In this document: one piece after another, positions 49,701-58,612 of the stretch
Numbering within the stretch: position 1 is the first letter of the stretch
Layout of the letters: every line of letters starts with the position of its first letter
Assembly (NCBI GenBank): GCA_003254905.1
Contig: QANU01010009.1
Span: 44,981 to 108,980 of the forward strand
Source of the DNA: Nissolia schottii
Taxonomy: Eukaryota > Streptophyta > Magnoliopsida > Fabales > Fabaceae
DNA: 64,000 bases
Direction: 5' to 3'
Made by a program: the position numbers and the translations under genes
Notes under the pieces: generated by a model
What the model was told of the DNA's origin: nothing
Databases searched by the model: none
What the model saw: the letters and a program-made list of their open reading frames with translations, nothing else

Positions 49701-52700
49701 TTTGCAGGATTCCATATTCTAACACAATTATCACAGGTATGCTCAATGACACAACCAAAAAGGACAGGCACTGCATGACTCAAATTTAAAGAATGAAAAT
49801 AATTATGCAAGGTTTACTAATAAATATGGAGATAAAATAGAACTGTTTATCCAAAAATATTAGAGCAGGAACAAAAAATTTCCTCTACCGTTTCAGGATC
49901 CCATATTCTAACAACATGATTATCACTGGTAATCAACAATGGCTGTTCATAGTTAAGAGTCCGGTGCCACTTAATATCCAATATGGAACTGCCGTACCTG
50001 CAAGACAAATTTTAACGAACCACTAATTATAAAAATATTGTTAATGCAAACATAAATCCCTAGAACAAGGATGTTACTTACATATGGTCCTGTATTCGTA
50101 CAGGATGTGATGAACGTAGGTCATAGATGAGAACCTGCACATGCAATGTGAAATATAAAAATTATCCATGTTCAAGGGACAAAAGATTGCATGTGAAGAC
50201 TGTGTTCCCACAACTTGAGAATCTCTTTTTTCTGGTAAACATCAAAGAATATCCTTAAAAATAGCAAATAGAAGAAACACAGAAAACTAATCTATAAAAT
50301 ATGCTGCAGTTAAGAGAGTAAAAGAACAGATGAGCAAATAGGGTCGCTTGAATACCGAAGTCCAACTTTTGCAAGCTAGTGGGCTGAGCTAATCCATGAC
50401 TCAGATTGAAAACCAGATTTTGAAATTTTAACCACTTCAAAACCGGTTCACCTAATTCTGAACTGGTTTGAATTCATCAGGTTCTAAACTGGTTCTTAAG
50501 CAATTTTTCTTTTTTCTTTTTGACAAGGGTTTGTAAGCAATTTGGTTCAATTTTCAAACCAAAAAACTGGTTTAAGCAGTCTGGACCGGTTCTCCTTGTA
50601 AACCAAACCATGCCCACCCTTATTCGTTAGGGATATAGAACCGTTCTTCAATCTCCAGCTAACAACTTAAACTTTCTGCAGTGTTAAGTCCTTGAGAAGA
50701 TATCCCATAACTAACTTAAATTTCAAAGTAAGGTAAAGTGAGCCTATCCAGTCCATTATTTACACTTCACGGCCATTAAGCGCTATGGAAGGAGCACCAT
50801 GTAAGATGTTAGAGTATAATTTCTTAGCAACACCCTACACATTGAGGGTTCTATGCTACTTCCATAATCCATTACATTTTATTTTTTGCCAAGTTTCGTC
50901 AACAAATGGTAGAGGTCCCTTTTTCTAATTAATTTTTTTCTGTAACATCTAATTTATATCACCTCAGGGTGTACAAATTGTGGAACTCATTGTCAGAGAT
51001 ATAAAACCATACACAAAACTCCACTCAACAGCTTCAAATTTTAGGACAGTCAGCCTTTGACACCACACGCCACACCACCCATCTTATGAAATAAGCCTGG
51101 CACAAATAAAAGACATTTATACATGCAATACTAAGTACAGGCTTTCCTTAAAATCCTATATAGCACCAAAAATAACTATTGTTCAGTTTACTCAAAGCAG
51201 ATAACCCAAATACTACAGAATATGCAATAAATTGTCAGTTATCACAATAACAGCGCAAATTTTATGATTTCACATGTAACTAGCATCATACCTTTCCTGC
51301 ACTACTTCCAACGGCCATTAAGAAACCCCCATCTCCATCAAACTCCAATGCAGTGGCCCCCTACAAATATAGAAATGTTGACAATAAATATAACAACAAT
51401 AAAGATGTAAATTAAAGAAATCTAAAACCGATTTTACCCCAAGTAAAAAAATCTAAACCGCAGACAAGAGATTGAGAAAGGGGGAAAGGATACATGTTTC
51501 CTGACCATTTGGAAAACTCGAAAAGTAAATGGCCAACAGATCAAACATAATATTTAGAGCCATGATATTTGTAAACATTTACATTACACACACACACACA
51601 CACACACACATATCTGTCTGTAATTAATCATATCTTCACAAAATTCTAATGCCTCAAATTAAGCTATTGTGAAAAAGAAAAATGGCTACCTGGTCAAAAT
51701 CACCACTGGGTCCAACAGCATCAATTCTACCAACTGAAGATTTCACACGCATGTCAAAGCATTCCACAGCGCCATCTTCACCACCACAGGCAACTAGTCC
51801 ATGAAGCTTGCTAAAATTCAGAATTCAGATACGAGTGAAATTTCACTGATTTAATACAAAGTGCATAAACAAAATATACAAACTCTTACAAATGAAGGAA
51901 ATAAAGCAGGGCAAATCGGTAAATAAGTTCCATTAATTACCTTCGCGAAACCACATTCAGTGCAGGGGACTGTGTGCTAAGGGAGGAGAGAAAACGTCCC
52001 TGACAAGTTACAGAAAAAGTAGTTCTATAATTATGACAAAAAAATCATTCATATTTTTCTTTTTATTCAAGAAAGATATAAACTACAAGACTAGGAACAA
52101 AAGACATGGTGATTATAACAGATATAGGACGTCAAGACCCACCCAATCCAACAAGGATTTGTAAAGGTCCAATTCCAAAAGACAAACAAGAATCATTCGA
52201 AGATATAATTTAACCCTTAGAGTTAGATTTCAGGATAATCATACCCCATTTTTCTTTTTTCAGATTTTATGTTTCCAAAAATCAACCAATTTGCTACTAA
52301 TGATGCTGTCATAACAGAAAATTAAAGCGAAGCACCTGCTCTAAGTTAATTCTATATAAATCCGGGGAAGAGGCAGCACAAAGCAAGTCACAAGACCAGC
52401 AGTCATATGTAATATCTCTTCCCATCCTGTCAAATGAGAACATCAAGGCTTGTTATTACACTCGTAAATGTTACATAGAAAAGTTTAATGACTATTAAGG
52501 TTGAATGAAGCAACAATATATGCATGTTTCTTCTGAGTCAACAGCAGCTCCACACATAAAGAAACCAGAAATATATGCAGAAAGAAATGCATAGAAAAGT
52601 CTGCCAGGTATAAGGAAAATTTCCTTTACATATTTGTGCTAACAACTCAATTTTTGAGAACCATGTAAGCGACTAGCCAACAGTATAACATGAAATTAGA

Positions 52701-55700
52701 GTTTCCAACCCATAAACATTGATGAGGTATTTGATCTCTGCTTCTACTCCATTGATCATAACTAGATATTATGAAAGTAGCTACTGCAGAACAACTACAA
52801 GCATTCTCGTTTGAGATGGTCAAGGTTGAGTTGAAGGAGCCCCATTGCTCCTTTTATTAAACGTGTCTTGGAAATCGTTGAAGTTCTGTTAGCAATGTAA
52901 TGAATCTTAACCAAACAAGCACAATAACCTATGCAATAGATTGAGCTACTATCAATGTTTCATCATCAAACATGTTTTTCCACAAAATGAATTATTGTGT
53001 TGAATACTGAGGGAAAACTTTAGTGATGATTATTACTAGCACATCAAGAAAACATTAACAACCAAATAATTGTATGAAATGTGTGTCTGATCAGACCACA
53101 CAGATCTGTTTATATATTATGTGCAGCATAAATACAACAATAGATGTAGACAGGGAACTGAGCAATAAGCATACTAAACTAAGAGCTAGTCTAGGTATAT
53201 GTAATGGCACACAATTCTAACACTCCCGCTCAAGCTGGAGCATATGTGTCATGTATCAAGCTTGATACAAATAGACTCAACCCGAGGTCCTCTAAGGGAC
53301 TTAAGTGAATATATCAACTAACTGGTTATTAGAGTTAACAAAACCAGTTGTGATTTCACCTGAGAAAACCTTTTCTCTAACAAAGTGGCAATCAATCTCT
53401 ATGTGTTTGGTTCTTTCATGAAACACCGGATTAGAAGCAATATGTAACGCAGTTTGATTGTCACAAATCAATTTCATGTCCTTGATATCTCCCAGTTTAA
53501 GTTGCTGAAGTAATTGCTTTAACAACGTATGTTCACAAGTTGTTGCTGCCATAGCTCGATACTCGGTTTTTGCACTGGATCTAGCAACAACATTTTGTAT
53601 ATTGCTCCTCCATGAGATAACGTTACCTCCAACAAAGACACAGTACCCTGAATTTGATCTTCAATCAGATGGTGAGCGTGCCCAATCAGCATCACAACAT
53701 CCAACAACTTGAGTATTGCCTTTATTTTGTTGTGGAGTATGAGCTCAAGATGATTGGGGTAGAATCCCTTTGGAGGACAGAAAAGATTTAAAGGATATTG
53801 AAAGATACTCACGTGCATTATGTGCGCAATATTTTAATAGGGGTACGAAATTGATTTTGAATTTCTGAACAAAAACCTTGAAATATACAGAAAAATTCAG
53901 AACAATTTTTCATCAAAAATAACCAAGTACAACGAGAAAAATCGTCAATAAAAGTAACAAGATAGCGGTAACCCAAAGTTGAAGAAACACAACAAGGACC
54001 CCAAATATCTAAATGGACTAATGCAAAAGGAGGCATAGCTCTTTCATTGACTCTGTCGATAAAACTACTTCAAATATTTTCGTGGTTGACAAGATTCACA
54101 CTAGTGTTGACACTTTAGACAAACTAGTAACCCCGAGATGTAACTTTTGAGGGCTTGGGTGACCGAGTCGTTGATGGATGATATTTGGTGACACAACAGC
54201 TGAACAAGCAATAGGAGATGTAGGTGGGGTGAGAGAGTATAACTCTTGAGACTCACGACCTACTCCAATCGTCTGTCCGGTACCTAGATACTGTACAAGA
54301 GCCAAACAATTAGCAAAGAGAACAAAATAAGGCAAGGAACAAGTGAGTTAGCTAACAGAGATTATATTAAATAGACAACCGGGTACAACAAGCAAAGAAT
54401 CTAATTTGGTCCTTGGCGGGAAAGTCCTTGGCTTGCTTGACCAAATGATCATGACAGCCCTACCCTTCAAACCATAATTCCACTGCAGCAGACCAAGAGG
54501 TGTAATTAGCAGCACCCACTAATTTTCACAGGGAATTAAGGGAACGGAAGTAAAAGTGAGAGCATTTGAAGCAGCAGAGGAAGAGGCAGCCATAGTGAAC
54601 ATGAAACAGAACTTGGAAGCAAGGGAAGGGAACAATCAAATCTGGGAAGAGATGTTTTAGAGCAGTAGTGGCCAAAGAAATGCCAGAGAAGTCCGGCAAG
54701 GGGTCGTCAACGAAAAACAAATGCCGAAGGTGGCAGCACGCGCCCACATGCATCGGTGCGTGGATAAGCATGCAAAAAGCAGAGACACACGTGCGGCTGC
54801 GAATGGCAGAGCTTCGGCAAAGAGTCGTCCGGTCGGCGGTTTTTGTGGTGGACGGAGGTGGTGGGTGGCACACCGAAAAGGTTAAAAGCACAGTGGAGGG
54901 CCACTGGAAAGGAAAAGGCACAATGGAGAACCACTAGAGAGGAAAAGGCACAGGGAAGGATCATTAACCTTCTGATACCATATAGAATTGCATGAATTTT
55001 GTGTCTAATCACACCACACAGATCTGTTTATATATTATGTGCAGCATAAATACAACAATAAATGTACAAAGGGAACTAAGCAATAAGCACACTAAACTAA
55101 GAGCTAGTCTAGGAATATGTAAGGGCACATAATTAATTCTAACAAACCAAAACACATGAATGTATTACATATCTATTCTTGGCATCCAGGAGCAATATAC
55201 ATAAAGCGTAAAGAAGAAACCTTGGTATTCGCAAACTGTAGTGCTTTCCATATTTAGCATGTAGACAAACAGAGCGGTCAGCGCATAAAAATGCAAGTTT
55301 TGAATAGTCATCTGTTAGAACCTGCATGACCAACAATATTAAGGTATTGAAACAACAGATTAAGAAAATATGCAGGTAAACTCAACCAACTAATCCATCT
55401 TCGTACAATAAAAGGACAGTTTACAATTACAACACATAATGCAGAACCGAAGACAAGTGCAATCAGGCTACCAACTTTTTTCACTTAAAGCTAGTTTCAG
55501 TACCTGAAAATCAATAATCTCTGAATCCAAATGCCTTTCAAACTTCAATCCCAGCTCCCTGACCTCATATACTTTTACTTGCGGTGGATATATACCTTCA
55601 GTATCGAATTATCATTGGTGCTGATAATACCTTTCGAAAAAAAATACCTACTTTTTTCTGCCACTTGTTCTATGCTTTCATATCATCAAAAGCTTAATAA

Positions 55701-56380
55701 ACGAATCTCACCAGGAGACAAATATCCAATCATCCTCTTTCAACAAATGAATCAAAAACCCAATTATGGACCCTACATATTGTGACTTGTTTCAAAAGTT
55801 AAACAGACATGTTGAGAACTCGCATCAACCGCTAATAGTAGTACTCGTTGTAGTTGTTAATAAATAACGCAGAATCAAACTCATCATACAGAACTATTAA
55901 GTCACTTATTCCCAAATTTTCTGCTCGAATTATTAAACCGCGCGCGCATAAATGATTTGAAGTACCTGACGCTATGATGTACTCGCCATCAGGAGTTGCC
56001 TTAATCTTGGTGGTTGCAGTTGCGAACCTCAAATCCTCGAGCAGTTGCACGTTTTGCGTGTAACCTAACAAACAAGTAAAACCGAGAATGTGAGAAGCGA
56101 GAAGAGAACGACAAAAACCTGAAAAAGGAAAAACCAGGTGCGAGGATACCGAGTAACGAAAAACTAATTCGCATTCAAGAAAAACTAAACTTCAAATAAA
56201 CAATTAACAACGGGGTAAAAAAAAAGAAAAAAAAGAAGGCGAGGTACTTTTGACATTGCGATGAGATTTCTGCTTCTTATTGGGGAGCCAGGAAGCGCGT
56301 GAGGGTTGCTGCGAAGCTATTGTGTACATCTTCACCCCGTTTATTGAGGTTGATTTGATCCCGCCATCACGCGTCGCCAT
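45618..56380 (-). CDS. NOL10: Nucleolar protein 10 (NOL10/Enp2), WD40 protein
   Basis: Component of the small-subunit processome needed for 18S rRNA maturation in the nucleolus. Exons from the start: 56380-56248, 56064-55966, 55595-55504, 55321-55221, 52426-52336, 51999-51941, 51810-51690, 51360-51292, 50134-50082, 49997-49889, 48858-48688, 48601-48443, 47980-47888, 47794-47615, 46371-46169, 45951-45618. Joined they give 688 open codons plus stop; human NOL10 is also 688 residues. The N-terminus has the family signature [13 protein letters not shown]40 blades cover about residues 50-430, with [20 protein letters not shown] near the end. The NUC153 motif ([15 protein letters not shown]) is near residue 500, then an acidic stretch and a Gly/Arg-rich tail ending RRGRR. 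Intron 4 carries a copia element and intron 14 a MITE. It is head-to-head with EMG1. Confidence 0.96.
46739..46798. repeat. TA/CA microsatellite in NOL10 intron 14
   Basis: Alternating runs of TA and CA dinucleotides, about 60 bases. Confidence 0.9.
47097..47573. mobile_element. MITE in NOL10 intron 14
   Basis: The left end GGGCCTGATTGTATAAG and the right end (reverse complement GGGCCTGTTTGGTATGA) form terminal inverted repeats of the GGGCCTGTTTGG kind, common in PIF/Harbinger- or hAT-type MITEs. The interior is AT-rich and non-coding. The target duplication is not clear (TTAC on the left, TAA on the right). Confidence 0.65.
51586..51610. repeat. CA microsatellite in NOL10 intron 7
   Basis: Twelve or so CA units in the 3' part of the intron. 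Confidence 0.9.
53065..53222 (-). repeat. Copia 3' LTR (short, 158 bp)
   Basis: On the minus strand it begins TGTTAGAATTGTGTG. It is the partner of 54981-55144. Confidence 0.88.
53301..54593 (-). pseudogene. Copia gag-pol remnants with internal deletions
   Basis: In minus-strand order: a gag start (ATG at 54593, [11 protein letters not shown], then a broken YTSW-like region), the GAG-pre-integrase motif [14 protein letters not shown], the integrase core start LVHLDIWGP to CTWLFLM, then a jump straight to RNase H ([20 protein letters not shown]). Reverse transcriptase and most of protease and integrase are missing, so the element could only have moved with help from a relative before it decayed. 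Confidence 0.88.
54981..55144 (-). repeat. Copia 5' LTR (short, 164 bp)
   Basis: On the minus strand it begins TGTTAGAATTAATTATG and ends just before the primer-binding site at 54971-54980. Confidence 0.88.
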
Positions 56381-56401
56381 TGTTGCTTGTTAGAGAGGGG
56401 G

Positions 56402-56420
56402 AGAGAGAGAGGGGGGGGGC
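56402..56420. repeat. GA/G-rich tract in the NOL10 leader
   Basis: On the minus strand this is a CT-rich and C-rich run just upstream of the start codon, typical of plant 5' leaders. Confidence 0.6.
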
Positions 56421-56584
56421 CTCAAGTTCGAAGAGTGTGAGCTTGTTTTGCCCTGGCCGCCTTTCTTCGACCTTGCTGGGAAAGCTATGCTATTTGTGTT
56501 ACCTTGAAGAGAGAGCACATGCATTCGTATTCATATTGTGACCTGAAAGTAAAATAAAAATGACGTGGTGGAAAAGTAGGATTA

Positions 56585-56593
56585 TTAGGGTTT
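56585..56593 (-). promoter_or_regulatory. Telo-box upstream of NOL10
   Basis: On the minus strand this reads AAACCCTAA, a perfect telo-box, about 205 bases upstream of the NOL10 start codon. Telo-boxes are enriched in promoters of plant ribosomal-protein and ribosome-biogenesis genes. A TGACGTGG (ACGT-core) sequence lies close by at about 56560-56568 and a site-II-like TGGGCT at 56755-56760. Confidence 0.6.
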
Positions 56594-56740
56594 TCACGGG
56601 TCGGGTCGATGAGAAATGAGACCCCAACCTTCTTATATTGGTCTCGGTTGGTTTTGCGAAATTTTGTATGCTTGAACCGGGGCGCAGTTTTTTTTTTTCA
56701 GAAATTATAATTAATCAAAGGGCACCGTGTCCCCAAACTA

Positions 56741-57369
56741 GGGATGTTCATGGTTGGGCTGACCTTGTTACTCGGCCTTATATTTTGATGGACTAATTTT
56801 AAAGACTTAGACTACATACTAAACTTGATAGACTCGATCATTTTTGGGTTAAGTTTAAATTCGGATTTAGACTCAGTCAAAAACGGGTCAAAACGAGTCA
56901 AAGCTACCTCAACCTTTAAAATAAAAAATAACATCTATTAAAAAGTAAAGTTAAGAAAATTGCAAACTAAGCATTATATTTCTTAATTAAACACCCATTA
57001 ATTTTAAACACTTATAACAAAATGACATAAAATTTACAATCTTAGCACCCTCATTTGAGCTCTCATAATTTTAGTGGAACATAAATAACAAAAAAATTAA
57101 TAAGTGCACTACAATAAATTTCTACACACTGAAGTAAATATAGTGCACTACAATATGGGATGGGAAGAAAAGAAAATAAAAAATACATGGCAGAGCAATA
57201 CATGCGAACTCGGTCAGATGACACAATACTAAACTCGAATCTGATATAAACTAAAATTAAATTTTTTTAGAATTATTTAAAATCAAATTTAATTAAAATC
57301 AGATCTAATTCAACCAAAACGTTTCAGACCGGTTCTGGTTATGTAGTCGGGTCGAATTATGAACACTCC
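56741..57369. mobile_element. MITE between NOL10 and EMG1
   Basis: The ends GGGATGTTCAT and ATGAACACTCC are inverted repeats. Including ACTA on the left and TAGT on the right they extend to 15 bases with two mismatches. The interior is AT-rich without coding potential. A second copy lacking the first 52 bases lies at 57702-58280, as part of the larger duplication. Confidence 0.6.
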
Positions 57370-57458
57370 TAGTCCAAACCGCCAAGAAAACTAAAAATAA
57401 ATAAATAAAAGAACCGAAGAACAACACAAGAAGAAGTGAAAGGAGGCGTCAGTCCACA

Positions 57459-57465
57459 ACCCTAG
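57459..57465 (+). promoter_or_regulatory. AACCCTA telo-box core, EMG1 copy 1
   Basis: AACCCTA lies 48 bases upstream of the first-copy ATG (57513). The same word occurs at 58370-58376 before the full gene. Confidence 0.45.
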
Positions 57466-57512
57466 CTAGCACTAGCGTCTAGCACGCACAGCAGCAGCAG
57501 CGACTGAGGCAA

Positions 57513-57700
57513 ATGACGCGGCCTTTCGGAGTGAAGGGGCGGAAGCGAAAGCATGCGGAGCCCAAGTACGACCGCGAAGAAGAAGAAGACGAGCAAGCCC
57601 AGCCAAAGAGGCCAACGGTCGAGAACGAAGAAGTAGAAGAAGCGGCGGCGGCTGCTCAACCGGCACCGCGAGAGCCCGCCGAGGAGCACGGCGAGCTCGC
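57513..57700 (+). pseudogene. Truncated EMG1 first-exon duplicate
   Basis: From ATG 57513 the frame encodes the same 62-residue start as EMG1 ([19 protein letters not shown]...), one Glu shorter in the EEEE run, then meets the N at 57701 and runs into intergenic-type DNA with a stop at 57717-57719. It has no splice donor and no later exons of its own. It is either a real partial duplication or an assembly duplicate. Confidence 0.85.
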
Positions 57701-57701
57701 N
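57701..57701. other. Single undetermined base (N) at duplication junction
   Basis: The only N in the window. It lies exactly between the end of copy 1 and the start of copy 2 of the EMG1 5' duplication. Confidence 0.98.
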
Positions 57702-58612
57702 CTAATTTTGAAGACTTAAACCTCATCTTAAACTCGATAAATCTGATCATCTTTAGGTTAAATTTAAATTCGGATTTAGAGTCAGTCAAAAACAGGCCAA
57801 AATGGGCCAAAACTATCTCAAATTTTAAAATAAAAAATAGCATCTATTAAAAAATAAAGTTAAGAAAATTGCAAACTAAACGTTATATTTCTTAATTAAG
57901 CACTCATTACTTTCAAACACTATAACAAAATGACATAAAATTTATAATTTTAACATTTTCATTTAAACTTTCAAAATTTTAGTTGAACATAAATAACAAA
58001 AAAAATAAGTGCACTACAATAAATTTTCACACCCCGAAGTAAACATAGTGCACCACAATATGGGATGGGAAGAAAAGAAAATAAAAAACACATGGTATAG
58101 TAGTACATACGAACCCAGTCAGATAACACAAAACTAAATCCAAACTCAATATAAACTAAAATTAAATTCTTTTAAAATTATTTAAAAATAAAATTTAATT
58201 AAAATCAGATCTAATTTAACCAGAACATTTCAGGCCGGTTCAAGTTATATGGCCGGATCGAATTATGAACGCTCCTAACCAAAACCCAAACCGCTAAGAA
58301 AACTAAAAATAAATAAATAAAAGAACCCAAGAACAACACCAGAAGAAGTGAAAGGAGGCGTCAGTCCACAACCCTAGCTAGCACTAGCGTCTAGCACGCA
58401 CGGCAGCAGCGACCGAGGCAAATGACGCGGCCTTTCGGAGTGAAGGGGCGGAAGCGAAAGCATGCGGAGCCCAAGTACGACCGCGAAGAAGAAGAAGAAG
58501 ACGAGCAAGCCCAGCCAAAGAGGCCAACGGTCGAGAACGAAGAAGTAGAAGAAGCCGCGGCGGCTGCTCAACCAGCACCGCGAGAGCCCGCCGAGGAGCA
58601 CGGCGAGCTCGC
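57702..58612. repeat. Tandem duplication, copy 2 (911 bp)
   Basis: It begins 52 bases inside the MITE that starts at 56741 and continues without a break into the rest of EMG1 exon 1, so this copy is attached to the complete gene. Confidence 0.9.
58370..58376 (+). promoter_or_regulatory. AACCCTA telo-box core upstream of EMG1
   Basis: It lies 46 bases before the ATG at 58422, in a context (CCACAACCCTAGCTAGC) shared with copy 1. It fits the telo-box rule for ribosome-biogenesis genes, but lacks the third A of the full AAACCCTA motif. Confidence 0.5.

Larger units (their letters stand above)
53065..55144 (-). mobile_element. Deleted Ty1/copia element in NOL10 intron 4
   Basis: It is flanked by an exact AACCA duplication (53060-53064 and 55145-55149). 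Read on the minus strand, the 5' LTR is followed by TGGTATCAGAAGG, the initiator tRNA-Met binding site. The 3' LTR is preceded by the polypurine tract GCTTGAGCGGGAG. Total length is only 2080 bp because large parts of gag-pol are missing. It has the same orientation as NOL10. Confidence 0.92.
56793..57700. repeat. Tandem duplication, copy 1 (908 bp)
   Basis: It matches 57702-58612 throughout. The last 190 bases, coding for EMG1 residues 1-62, are almost identical. The upstream part differs by scattered substitutions and small indels at a visibly higher rate. Confidence 0.9.

Noticed and set aside
54526-54937. ORFs on both strands inside the NOL10 intron copia
   Set aside because: They lie in the copia leader and gag region, without a gene-like domain.
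57513-57719. A separate small gene at the first EMG1 copy
   Set aside because: It is a truncated duplicate of EMG1 exon 1 ending at the N. It has no donor or later exons.
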